Shown in pieces: positions 33,350 through 43,975 of a stretch of 64,000 nucleotides of DNA (position 1 is its first letter; the number at the start of each line of letters is the position of its first letter). Below the pieces are notes generated by a model, which saw nothing but the letters and a program-made list of their open reading frames with translations, was not told the DNA's origin and searched no databases. The translations under genes were made by a program, and so were the position numbers. This DNA is from Bryum argenteum (Eukaryota; Streptophyta; Bryopsida; Bryales; Bryaceae), in NCBI GenBank assembly GCA_037043015.1, contig CM073330.1, positions 12,728,512 to 12,792,511 of the forward strand. The letters run 5' to 3'.

Positions 33350-34398
33350 GTGTCATCATGAGCACTTTTCCGCCGTCATTCCTCCGCACAGGAGCTTTCT
33401 CCGCCTCAGTCGCTCAGCCCTCCGCATTTCTCGCATTCTTCCGCACTTCTCGCATTTCTCGCGTTTCTCGCATTCTTGCTTCTCCTGTGATCGAACGAGC
33501 TGCATTTAGTTTCGCCGTGCCGGAGCTTGCCTGTGCTTGTTAGGTTTTGCGTCCTTTTCGTGCTCCTTGTCATTGAGAGTGTCCTGTTCGTGAGTGCGGA
33601 GCGTGTCGTAGGTGATATCCTTGTCGTTGAGAGTGCTTGTTCGTGAGTGCGGAGCGTGTCGAGGTTGCTGAAAGCCTCTCACAGCTTGTCGAGGTTGCGG
33701 AACGCGGAGCTGCGGTTCGAGTTGGTGAAAGCGGAGCTGCGGTCGGAGTTGCTGAGCTGCGGTCGGAGTTGCCGTCGGAGCTGCGGTCGATTCTTTGCAG
33801 TTAGGTTTTGAGGGTGCTGAGCCGGTGCATGCAATCGGACTGCTTCAGGCTTCTAGGGCAGATTCGGTGAGTTCAGACCTGAACTCTGTGGGTTTTTTTC
33901 TTACATTCTTCTAAGTTTAAATTCTGCTGAATACTTTATGCTCTGATTTTGCTGCTTTTAGATTGCATTGTTCAATTTGGAATTCGACATTGCATCTTCG
34001 CCTGAGTCTCACAGCTCCTTCCAGAATCTTTTTCATCGATTGCATTCAGGTTTTGTAGGGTTCAGTTGAACTCATCAGCATGATTCTTGGAATTGTCTTT
34101 TGGAATTGTGTCTGCAATTATGTTGTGGGATTGTGTTTTGAATTTGCACTTGGAATTGCAGTATATAACTATACTCAGCATCGAATTGGGTTTTCATTTG
34201 CTGTAGCACGTCCAGCATTCACAAAGCTTTTCTATCAGGTGACCTCCCAATTCTATTCGTTTTGCTTGGAGTGATTAACTCATTCCCATTCATTAAAACT
34301 GTTGTGGAATGCTGAAATCTACGTCGTATGTAGATATTAGATTCGTCTCACAAGTTTCTCAGGATGCCGATGTTTGATATTTCATCTCTGGCTCTCAC
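33350..34398. other. Possible leader region with G/T-rich repeats
   Basis: 33560-33800 contains short direct repeats (GAGTGCGGAGCGTGTCG twice, GAGCTGCGGTCGGAGTTGC repeated). 33860-34380 is T-rich with cryptic splice-like motifs. It may be the 5' leader or promoter of the gene starting at 35219. No ORF is convincing. Confidence 0.35.
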
Positions 34399-35163
34399 TG
34401 TTATCCCCGGGCCGGGGATAAATCTTGCGCAAGAAGGGTACTTGTCTTGTGTACAGAGGTATTATCCCCGGGCCGGGGATAAATCTTGCGCAAGAAGGGT
34501 ACTTGTCTTGTGTACAGAGGTATTATCCCCGGCCCGGGGATAAAATTGTTATTTGGCTTGATTTTTATACAATAAAAATGAACTAATTATCCCCGGGCCG
34601 GGGATAATTCATGAAAAACAAACAAAAATGAGTATAAAACTGAATATTGGCTTGTAAATTGTACTTCTTGTCAGCAAAGTTATCCCCGGCCCGGGGATAA
34701 CTTGTGCATGCAGAGCAGCATTTTCACAACTTAATGCAGTAGTTATCCCCAGCCCGGGGATAATTCTCTGCTCAGAGCAGAAAATTATCCCCGGGCCGAG
34801 GATAACTTCTGCATTAAGAGCAGATTTGTGACCTCTGGAGGCAGAAGTTATCTCCGGCCCGGGGATAACTTGTGCATGGAGAGCAGCATTGTCTCCTCTT
34901 AATGCAGAAATTATCCCCGGCCCGGGGATAATTTTCTGCTTTGAGCAGAGAATTATCCCCGGGCCGGGGATAATCTCTGCAATAAGAGCAGATTTGTGAC
35001 CTCTGTAGGCAGAAGATATCCGCGGCCCGGGGATAACGTCCTGCTCAAGTCGGCTATGTGACCTATACATGCAGATGTTATCCCCGGCCCGGGGATAATT
35101 CCTTAGCCTTACCGTAGAAATGAGGTAGACAAGACAGAAATTATCCCCGCCTCGGGGATAACT
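34399..35163. repeat. Palindrome array 2 (about 13 copies)
   Basis: The same TATCCCCGGCCCGGGGATA palindrome recurs about 13 times with ~62-bp spacing. The first two units are an exact tandem of 61 bp (spacer ATCTTGCGCAAGAAGGGTAC). Later spacers carry paired TCTGC/GCAGA words, giving further dyads. Several copies have one altered arm (AGCCC, CTCGG). The array ends 55 bp before the ATG at 35219 of the plus-strand element gene. Confidence 0.95.
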
Positions 35164-35218
35164 AAGCTATTTAGGCACTAATATTAATGAGTTGCCATTT
35201 ACGATTGCAGACAAAACG

Positions 35219-36124
35219 ATGGCTCTCAGTGCAACAAATCCCCTCGATATGACCTTGGACAAGGTGGAGCACCCATTTGGGTTCAACCCGTTCCTCCGCG
35301 ATAACGACGACGAAGGCCTTGACCTCTGGCTCTTCAAGGATGTGGTCGTCAGCTGGTCACTGAAGATCGTCAAGAACCATGTCCTCGTTATGACCAAGTT
35401 GGTCATGACGGACCCATTTCTTCCCTTACACCAGAATGTGAGGGTAACAGCATTCGAGGCACACAGGCAGAAGTACATGATGCTCAGGTGTGTCCTTCAA
35501 CAACAGGACGAGGGTAGGGATCCCTACCACTTTGGAATTGTGGTAGAGGTGGGTGAAAACTGCGGAGCGCAGTTCGACCCGCATGGCTTCCTTGCAGAGC
35601 TGCGCAAGACTCGGCATGGCTTTCTCAAGTTCTGGGAGGACAAAATCGACAGCTGGGAGAACATCAACCAAGAAGATACAGTTCGTAAACTTACGACCAT
35701 GCTCTCAAGGTCATCACGAGATTTATGAAGGGTCAAGCAGTAAAGCGGCAAAGAAGAAGAAGGCACCCGCCGCGTCTGCAGTTGTCCTGCATACGGAAGC
35801 TTCAGCTCCGCAGTCTAGTGGTGCTCTACCGGCACCTCCGCGAGTGCCTTCGAAGAGGCTGATGAATGATGCGATCGTTGCAGGCGGTGCCGCCCCCAAG
35901 AAGAAGAGACAGCGTACAGCTCCCCCTGCAACCGCAAGTCAAGGATCGGCCTTGACTTCCGTAGTCGCAGTGCCTGTCCGACAGAAGAAGGAATCATCGA
36001 AACCTTCTGCCAAGTGGCGGCGACTATGTGAGGTTTGCTTCGAGCGGATGATCTTCAACCAAAGCTTCAAGGACTCTTTCTTGTTCAAAAGAAAGAATGA
36101 GGCTGGTGCCCATTTCCCAGCTTG
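35219..36124 (+). pseudogene. Element gene, N-terminal region
   Basis: ATG at 35219 follows an intron-like acceptor (CGATTGCAG at 35202-35210). The frame encodes MALSATNPLDMTLDKVEHPF and continues to 35728 through DPFLPLHQNVRVTAFEAHRQ. Near 35700 a second frame takes over: HEIYEGSSSKAAKKKKAPAA, an Ala/Ser/Pro-rich linker with basic patches (APKKKRQR), and WRRLCEVCFERMIFNQSFKD, ending 36124. I do not recognise the first domain. The basic linkers suggest nuclear import. The frame changes point to decay, although unrecognised short introns are possible. The next frame starts the ParB-like domain, so these pieces form one original gene. Confidence 0.5.
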
Positions 36125-36591
36125 AGAGGGGAAAGGACGCATGGGTTGTGCGAAGTCTTGAAAGGGACATCGTTACGAACACCAAGGCATACCTCGCAAT
36201 GATGGGAGATGTTACAAGGAGGCAGACGATCATCATCACACCCATTGACGCTTGGTGAAACTTGCTCCCTAGGAGGCCAAGAACATGGGAGGAGATCAAA
36301 GATGGGAAATTTGCCATCATTGATGGCCAGCACTCCGTGGAAGCCTCGAGGGAGCTTCAGAACGAGCCCGTTACAGAGGACAGGAAGAAAGAGCTTCAAT
36401 CGTGGTATGCCTACATTCTTTACGAGACCGACCCAAAGCGCCTTACAGCGATTTCGGCCTTCTACAACACCACGAACCCTCCTCAAGCACGCCCGGCCGA
36501 CGTGGGGCAACCAAATAAAACCTGGAAGGTCTATTTGGATCGAGTGTGGGCGTCCATCCGCAAGCGTGAACGAGAATGCGACGCGGAATAA
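36097..36591 (+). pseudogene. ParB-like (DGQHS) domain of element gene
   Basis: The frame opening at 36097 reads MRLVPISQLERGKDAWVVRS, then RRQTIIITPIDAW, an in-frame TGA at 36256, and LPRRPRTWEEIKDGKFAIID with GQHSVEASRELQNEP. A VPI..L..R start, an I-V-P strand and a (I/L)DGQHR-like signature followed by a helix are the landmarks of the ParB/sulfiredoxin-like superfamily, whose members bind or cut DNA or nucleotides. ParB domains next to DNA methylases are common in phages and mobile DNA. The stop at 36256 and the shift near 36590 mean this copy cannot make a full domain without repair. The sequence upstream belongs to the same gene. Confidence 0.6.
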
Positions 36592-38932
36592 CGACTCGGT
36601 CTACAATCCTACCAATTTTAAGGTAAGACAATACACCATTCCCAAAGATTATCCCCGCCCCGGGGATAATCCTCCTTCTGTTTCTGAGTTTGTTCCAGAC
36701 GTATTCATTGCTCCTTCACTCATCGCAATTAACCTTTTTTTCTTGTTTTCTCAGAAATTCACGGATCTTCTGTTAATCCGGTTTCGCAACATCGATCCCA
36801 CCAAGGTCGGGAAGTTGATTTTGACAACATCGGACCTCAAGCACGAGATCCAGATTATCACATTTCCAGACAGCATGTACGATAAGTTCGCAGAGTTCCT
36901 CGAACTTCATTCGCTTGGAAATTTGATCAACCCCGATACAGGCGGACCTTATCGCTTGAACCCGACATACTTCACGCGAGACTTGCATCATGTGAGCCGG
37001 GAGCTCTTCAGGAAGTTCGGAAATCTTTCCGACGACGACATCGACAGGGTCATCACTTACCTTGTCCACTTCGAAACCGCCGAAGGTGCGCTAAAGTATC
37101 CAAGGTTGTCCTTCCACAAGACGAAGTACTTCCATCGCCTGAGCCACGCCTGTGGTGACTGGATTTTTCGTCAGAAGTGCAAGGGTGTTGTGTACCAAGA
37201 GCTGAAGGCGATTAGGCCATCTCTCCCATTCTTCCTTCCCAACGACGGAGGAGTAAGCCCTGAGAAATGGAAGGTATGGAAGTCGAGGAAGGGCTTCTCG
37301 ACGGCGTCGTGGAACATGCTGCTCAGCCACGTCGAGCCAAAATTTTACTCGACCAGACTGCAGAATCAGGGGAAGTTCAAAACGGCGGGGGAGTTGAAGT
37401 CCTTGTACCCCAACGTTGAGGACTTCTTCAAGGGCTTCTTGCGGCAGAAGTCCAAGCATCGGGAGTCCACGAGGGCTTTCGATCTTCGGACCTTCGACTC
37501 GAAGGCCATGACCATTACTGGCCAATGGTCAACCAAGGCGCATGAGGGAACAGTTTCGTTGGGGCTGTTTGACTTGCGTGACACAGCCTTCTCGCTTTGC
37601 AAGGACGCCAATGCTGCGAAAATGTTTTTCAAAGCATTGGTAGCAAAGTTCGCGGTGATATCGAGTCCAGCATACACCGACCCTACCGTATGGGTCTGGA
37701 TCGTGAACGGCGGCACTACGAAAAAGCTTGAGAAGCTGAAGGCGATGATTCAGCTCAGCCACCCCACCTACACAATGAGCACATCCAAGTACGTGGTGGC
37801 GAAAGCTGAGAGGATCTTCAACGCACTGCGGCCCAGAGAGAGAGCCGCAAACGACGTGTTCATTGTCTTCTTGTTCAAGAAGACACCGGAAGGTGAAAGC
37901 CTTCATCGGCACAAACCCGACGGAGTTCAAACCCGCCCATCTACCGTACTACATCGATAGTGGGCACTTCACCGGCTGCTGGTGTGCTAAGTACTCCGAG
38001 CCGCGGATGGAGTTCTACATTGGACTCATCCGCCCGATCTTCGCAAGAAGGGTGACGCAACACTCGGGATCTTCTCCGGCTCTAAATTCATGGTCGCCTC
38101 CCTGGTAAGCTTGACACCCAGCATCCTCATTTGTCTCGAAATAGACCCATTATCCCCGCCCGGGATAAATAGCTCCCCTTCTTTTATAACTTTCGATTTA
38201 TACCAAACATTATTCTGTGTTGCTCGTAATCCCGCAAATTTTCAGTTTCGCGTTCTGTTCTATCAGTTATCCCCGGGCCGGGGATAACTTTTCCCTTGTG
38301 CATCACCGTTATTGATCGCTTCTTTTCTTCCCATGCAGATCCTGAACCATGCCTTTTATGGCCTGATTGACAATCACTACTACGGGGATACTACTCATGC
38401 GGGTAAAAGGACAAGGGTCGACTATAGGGACTTCCTACACGATGACTGTCCCTACGTGCCCAAGAAGAGCTCTTCGTCCGACGAAATGCAGGACCTCAGC
38501 CTCGTCACGAGGGCTTCATTCGAAGGGAGCCAACCTTCATCTTCTGCAGCAGAGCCGGTGTCCGACATGGGAGCTGAGAGCACGCGGTCCCCTCAAGCTC
38601 AAGCTCCAGATACGTCTGCAGACTCCTCGGAGAAAAGGAACAGCGATGCCACATCAAACGACTCCGATGGTGACGATTCTGACGATTCGGACTATCGATC
38701 GGGCGTCAGCGCGTCTAGGCATTCCCGGTCAGTCATCCCCGCATGCATCGCCAACAACGCAGACAAGAGCCGGCATCGCCCATTGCACCGTCTGCGCAAG
38801 CTTTGCCAACCGCACCATCACCGGAAGCAATGGAGACATCTCCTCGTATCTCCAGTCCGATGGGTGATGAGCACCAGGCGCAGAGGCCTGATACCGAGAC
38901 CCGACGCCCTGGGAAGGAGCCCATGCCTGTGA
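36592..38932 (+). pseudogene. Element gene, C-terminal part (possible methylase-like)
   Basis: Exon pieces are NNDSVYNPTNFK (to 36622), an intron 36623-36754, then 36755-37960 (KFTDLLLIRFRNIDPTKVGK and onward) to a frameshift near 37875. The other frame continues FIGTNPTEFKPAHLPYYIDS and MEFYIGLIRP, a further shift, then GDATLGIFSGSKFMVASL. After the intron 38105-38338 it resumes ILNHAFYGLIDNHYYGDTTH. The order LIRP..GDxxLxxFSGSKxxxAS..xxYGLI resembles the C-terminal SAM-binding strand of N4/N6 DNA methylases (GDxVLDxFxGSG), but the Asp and second Gly are changed and no DPPY is seen; the activity is doubtful. It ends in an acidic Ser-rich tail. Both introns contain copies of the palindrome. 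Confidence 0.45.
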
Positions 38933-40396
38933 TCCCCTCGAGGCTCGTTACGTCAACGACAATGCCTGTACAATCATCTGCGGATGTTGTCGTCGGATCA
39001 TCGGGCAACCCCGACTCGCGAAGGCCATTGAAACGCCGGCTCGATCTCGCAGCTGAGACAGTGGCACCGGGTCAACCTTTGGATGGGGCGTCTTGCGCCA
39101 TGCCCTCTTCTACTGTGGCGCCTGCGGTGGACAGAACCCCTCAGAGTAAAGATCCTACCAAACGGGGGAAGCCACTCTATGCACTCGTCGCGCCCACCCA
39201 CGTATTCATTGATCTCGATGACGACGATGGCACCGATGAGGCGGATGAATTCTATGTTGTCGATGTCGCAGCTCCCGACGCGCGAAGCCATCGTGCTCCC
39301 GACATCGACACCTTTGAGCTCCCGTCAACGTAACCCCGCCCGTTGATGATTACGACCAGGCTTCTTTTGATCTTTGGCACGCTGTGAAAGAAGGAGAAAC
39401 TGTCGTGGTGTGCAATCCCTCTACTGACCCAATGGCGAATGCAGCAGGTGTTGCGCCTCCTCCAGGTGCTCCGGGTGTGAAGGTTGAGGAACACTACCTG
39501 GCAAACAGCAGGAGGCTAGCCGAAGAGGCGAGACAGAAGAAGGAGAAGGCCCAGAAGGAAGCAGAGGACGCAAGGAAGATCGCGGAGGCTAACATCGTCT
39601 TCGAATGGCTGAGATCTAACACGCCGATGCCACCGCACGTTGCTGAGATAATCGCTCGGCAGAATACGGATAATCCTTCCACCTCGGGCACGCTGAGTTC
39701 CGAGCCTGCTGCAGATTATCCCCGGCCCGGGGATAATACTGCCACGACCACCGCGTCTGCACCCATCAGCGATGTCGAGCCTTTGCCGCTCTCCTCGGGC
39801 ACACCCACGCATTTATCCCGGGCCGGGGATAATCTTCTTCGATCGGCTCCGACGCCTTGACGCGCAGCCCCATTCCTCTCGAGAGGGAACCCGAGCAGCG
39901 TGTGTCTGAAGCCGTTCTTTGTTTCCGATCAGCCCGATCTTTGTTTTCGATCGGCCCGATCTTTGTTTCCGATCGCCTTCCTCGATCTGAGATTATCCCG
40001 GCCGGGGATAATGCAGACTCTTCTGTAGAGGTCTCCCCTCCCGCCGAAGATCCTGCCTTGGGTCCTGATTCATCGAGTCTGGCACCCGCTGCTCCAGTGG
40101 TTGAGTCTGATCAAGCACCCGATTCTGGTCTAGAACTATCTCAGTACGACCAACTGGTAAGTTATCCCCGAGCCGGGGATAATGCGGAGCCAAGAGTCGA
40201 AGTGGAGGAGACCGATCCTGAGCCCGTCGCGGCGCCGGTGTCCGAAGACCAGCAGTTGGTGGACTATTCGTCTAGCCCGACCAACGCGATTCAACCGCAA
40301 GAGCCACATGAAGATGTAAGTACTTTCACCCTCCCCCGCATGTCTGCAATAACTCGTCGTCGTCACAACCGTCATGATTTTGACGCTTGGCCGTAA
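38743..40396 (+). pseudogene. Low-complexity tail ORFs with in-frame palindromes
   Basis: Three successive frames (38743-39333, 39384-39860, 39857-40396) encode Pro/Ser/Ala/Glu-rich, probably disordered sequence. The second holds a coiled-coil-like stretch, RRLAEEARQKKEKAQKEAED. The palindrome is read in frame as DYPRPGDN at 39717, SRAGDN at 39812 and SYPRAGDN at 40163; the copy near 39992 is read as IIPAGDN. A 24-bp unit with CCCGATCTTTGTTT is repeated near 39925-39975. These frames may be exons of the upstream gene or a separate protein. I recognise no family. Confidence 0.35.
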
Positions 40397-40860
40397 CCCG
40401 AACCGATTCGCTTGCCTGAACTTCGCTTATTCGTCTATTTTCTCCTGCAGGAGATCGTCGACCCTTATTCGTTATGATTTTTCTGGAGTTGTCAACGTTT
40501 GCTGTGGCGCGTCATGTATTCTAGATTTTCGGTAGTTTTAGTACCAAGCGTAGTGTTTCGGTCAGAGTTGACAGACACATCCCTTGTATAATGATTGATG
40601 TAAATAAACTTATTTTTGATACCAATTTATCTGCCTTCAAATTGGAATGTGATTTGATTTTCCTCAATGTCTTTCTCAGTTCACCTCTGTGGGATTCATT
40701 CTGCGCCCACGGGCCGTGAGATTGCATCAGAATCCGATCGATCTGGCCCCAATGCCACGGATGCAATGCATGCCGTCATTGTGGATTTGCTCAGATCGCA
40801 GTGTCTCTGCTTTCAATCAGGTATCCTCAACATTATCGTTTACTTTGATGCCAGGTAGAA

Positions 40861-41539
40861 TTGATTTCCCAATTTGAGTGTGTCCCGCGGCCGAGGTCTG
40901 CACTCGGGCAGACGGCGCCGCCTCGATGGTTGAATGTCGTCCTCGACATCAACGGGATACTTTGTCAGTGTGTGCATCTGCCATCGCTCGGGAAGAATTC
41001 TCCCATGTGCTCTCGTGGGGACCGGCTCTACGTGCCGGACATCCCAGCGAAGGTGCCCCCAAAGGCGGTCTTCTGCCGCCCGGGAGTGAGAAATTTCTTG
41101 GAGACCATGTCCGCCCATGTTGCGAGGGTTGTGATATGGAGTTCGATGAAGAAGTCCACTGTTGAGGCCGTTATCGACTACCTCTTCAGTGGACTTCCTA
41201 AGCCTTTTGAGATCCTCGGACAAGAGTCTTGTGGATTGGTTGAGGTTAGCAGAGGTGTCTTTGTCGTACCCGACCAATGCTCAAAAGAGGATATTTTTGA
41301 AAACATTGTCCTCTGCGGTGTTCCCGCTTAGTAACGGTGCTGTTGTGTTTGGGTTGGATAACACTCTCCTTATAGACGACAGTCCTGAGAAGAGTATTTG
41401 CAACCACACTGGGAACGCCATTTTCCTCCAGCCTTGGACAAAATCTAGCCGGGAGGACAATACTCATCCGCCGTGCTTACTCCATGGCTACTTGCTCTTC
41501 TCGCCAATTGCGGGCACAGGAATCTTCGGTCCTATGTAG
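40861..41539 (+). pseudogene. FCP1/NIF-like HAD phosphatase, frameshifted
   Basis: Frame 1 (40861-41331) has LNVVLDINGILCQC, resembling HAD motif I (DxDxT/V, here D-I-N-G), then VFCRPGVRNFLETMSAHVAR and VIWSSMKKSTVEAVIDYLF, the order seen in FCP1-homology (NLI-interacting-factor-like) phosphatases. After a frame change near 41275, the overlapping frame (to 41539) gives KRIFLKTLSSAVF and DNTLLIDDSPEKSICNHTGN, the terminal (I/L)DDSP motif, and AIFLQPW. Both halves are needed for the domain, so this copy is broken or its splicing is not resolved. The second motif-I Asp is Asn, so phosphatase activity is uncertain. It lies about 2 kb beyond the methylase-like exon and between palindrome copies. 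Confidence 0.6.
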
Positions 41540-42139
41540 ACAATCATAGGATTGGTATTCCGCCTATCAATAAGTATAGCAATTTAGGTCGGTTTATTTT
41601 AGATGGTATGGCGCAGTCGCATAGGAACTTAGGGCGTACTTACGAAACTCCTTCATTTCCTGAGTCATTGTCCAGATGACGATTAGTGCGCTCTTTATTC
41701 CTTTTCTCGGACACGAGATAAATATGTAAATGAGTTGCTATTGTATGAATATCATGGTTTAAATAAAAAAGCCGATTATTTTATCATCCTTTATGTACCA
41801 CATCGCAATGTGATCAATTTCTATTACGTCATTTGTGGATGCTTGTTCACTTAGGATTGATGTGGATGATTGTTTCTGTTTTATGACTATTTCTTTGTTG
41901 TCAGTTAGGACGTCATTTATGCCCGGCCCGGGGATAATCTTTGGAGGTATCAGCTTGTATGCATTGAGTCATATGTTCTCTTTATGTCGAGTTTGATTTC
42001 ACTGGTTGTTTGCTTTATGTTCTTGTATGCTTTTTGGTTGTGAACAGGACGTTAGTTCTCCCGGCTAGAGTTATCCCCGCTTCGTGGATAACTTTTCCAT
42101 TTTTCTTGCGTCCATCTTTCCTGACCGACTCCTTTCATT
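41540..42139. other. Spacer with two palindrome copies
   Basis: Copies of the GC-core palindrome at about 41918-41938 and 42070-42090 (arms imperfect). Otherwise AT-rich, with no recognisable gene. It might be an intron of the element transcript. Confidence 0.5.
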
Positions 42140-43004
42140 TCTGGGTTTGTTCTACAGGTCAGGGCGCCTTCCACCGTCGAGGAGTCCGGTGATGAGGATG
42201 ATGTCTCCAACCAGACCTCCGTCCCGGAATGTTCTGTTTCACTCTCAGCAAGTGTTGCCGCCTCTCTCTCTCGTCGAGGCATTTTGATATGTTCACGGCT
42301 ACGGACGCAAACATCCGCAACGATGGATTTTACAAGAGATAGTGTTGATGACAATGTTGTTGATGACCCGCCCGAGTCGTGGTCCTGTTCGGACCCCGGT
42401 TTGCTCTCCGTCTCCCCTGAAGCGGCTTTGTACATCACCATCGCGAAGGCGCTCTATGTCGCCCGATGCTCTAAATTCAAAAACACCTCAGAGGCAGCTC
42501 TACTCCGTTGTGGGCGCTATGGACGTTCCTTTGCGAGATTCAATTGTTCCTCCTTCCACCATTAATGTGGGTGGGACGTCCAATACATCACAACCCGCGT
42601 TCCAAGTCAACAATTACAACAGTAGCAGGACAACAAGATCCCTCGGCGGTGCCCCGCGACATCTTCGTTCAAAGGGGGATTTCTTGCCTCTTGCAAAGCC
42701 ACTAGCATCGCGACCCCCACCATCAAGGCGAGCTTCTTGCACCCCCCGGCCGTATCCTGCGCATGGAGAATCGGCAGCTCCTTCATCCTCTCGTCCTTCA
42801 CGTTCTCTTGACTCCCTTCGTAGGCGTGATGGGGAATGTTTTGACACCTGGTTTGCCCGTCGGAGTGAGACCTTGGGTACTAATTGCTTGCCAAACTCTC
42901 GTCGCAATGATCTTATTCGCGCGCTTATGAAGCAGCACGAGGCCGAAGCCAAGTTGTTGGAGAATTCAACCAAGCAGAATGGCTCTAAATCTAAAGAGAC
43001 CTAG
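42140..43004 (+). pseudogene. Basic Ser/Arg/Pro-rich ORF at the element's right side
   Basis: Overlapping frames from about 42140 carry an acidic part (TVEESGDEDDVSNQTSV), DPPESWSCSDPGLLSVSPEA and, from about 42500 in another frame, a basic part (GGAPRHLRSKGDFLP; SSSRPSRSLDSLRRRDGE). The sequence ends with RNDLIRALMKQHEAEAKLL and KSKET (stop 43002-43004). A frame change near 42490 is needed. It looks like the disordered and helical C-terminus of a larger protein, possibly the final exons of the element gene. No family recognised. Confidence 0.35.
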
Positions 43005-43975
43005 CCTTAATGTTCCTCCTTTCTATTCTTCCTCCTCCGGTCTGATATCCTTCATCAGCGGGATATATTCAACATAATTAATGTGTGTCGCAGATTGGTG
43101 GAACCTAGTACATCTAAGATATCAAGGCTTTGCTAGTTGTGCTTACTTGAGGATTATCCCCTTCGTGACTATGCATTTATTGCTCTTCTGTGATTAGTAT
43201 ATTCCGCGTATATTCCTCGTATATTCTACATACATTCTTTTAATTACTTTATCTTTAGTATTATTATAGGCACAACATTTAATGCCTCTACATTCATTCT
43301 CTGATTTCATTCTTTTACGATATATACCAATGTCAAAATATAGTGTACACTTGTACAATTGTACGTATTCTTCATACTTCAATACAACCTTTACTATGTC
43401 TTTCAACTATGATCTCACTTGAATCAATTGTGACTTCTCAGGGGAAATAATGTAAACATGGTTCCTATATGATTCTTTACTATGTATTGTTGAATGTCTA
43501 TTTTTAGAAATATTATATTGCCAAATTGATCTCTACTTCCTCCTATTTATAGTAAGATCTCATTTTCAAATCTATTGCTTTGTGATTGGACCCTTCAACT
43601 CTTTCTTTTTGCTTAGCATGTTAATTTAAATTTCATATCTTTGAAATACTTCAACAACTTTTTCCTAATCCCTCGTGCGTGTACGTTTTTCAACATCTCA
43701 AAATGTCCATTTTGTCTCAAAATAACGAATATCCCCTTAAGTGTCTGTCGCCCGCGTGGTTCTGATCTTGTTGCGGCTGTCTTTGCATTTGAAGGATCCG
43801 ATAGTTGAGGTCCAGGAGAGTATCGGTCAGTATGTTGGTTCTTGAAAGGAAGCCCAAAGGAGACCGATCTGTGTGAGAGTGGAGGTGCGGACCTGGGATG
43901 TGTTAGTTTTTGGGGGTTTGAGAGAGCTGAGTTACTTAATAAGACGGAAGTTGAGGTCTATTTCCGTTTCAAAGC
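43005..43975. other. Intergenic, AT-rich
   Basis: No recognised gene to about 43740. The plus-strand ORF at 43842-44054 overlaps the start of the orphan ORF in another frame and has no motif. Confidence 0.4.

Noticed and set aside
34609-35070. Minus-strand 153-codon ORF with repeated IPGPGI
   Set aside because: It is the open frame of the palindrome array at ~63-bp spacing. The plus-strand array precedes a real ATG and no start or domain supports a protein.
27583-35163. CRISPR-like look of the palindrome arrays (regular repeat and spacer)
   Set aside because: The genome is eukaryotic, the repeats are full palindromes, the spacers are themselves repeated or inverted copies, and no cas gene is present.
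36239-36275. Very short intron to skip the in-frame TGA at 36256
   Set aside because: The only GT-AG pair around the stop would make an intron of about 18 bp, which is too short to splice.
37875-38104. Active DNA methyltransferase
   Set aside because: The SAM-motif Asp and one Gly are replaced, no DPPY is visible and two frameshifts break this copy. Only a distant resemblance is claimed.
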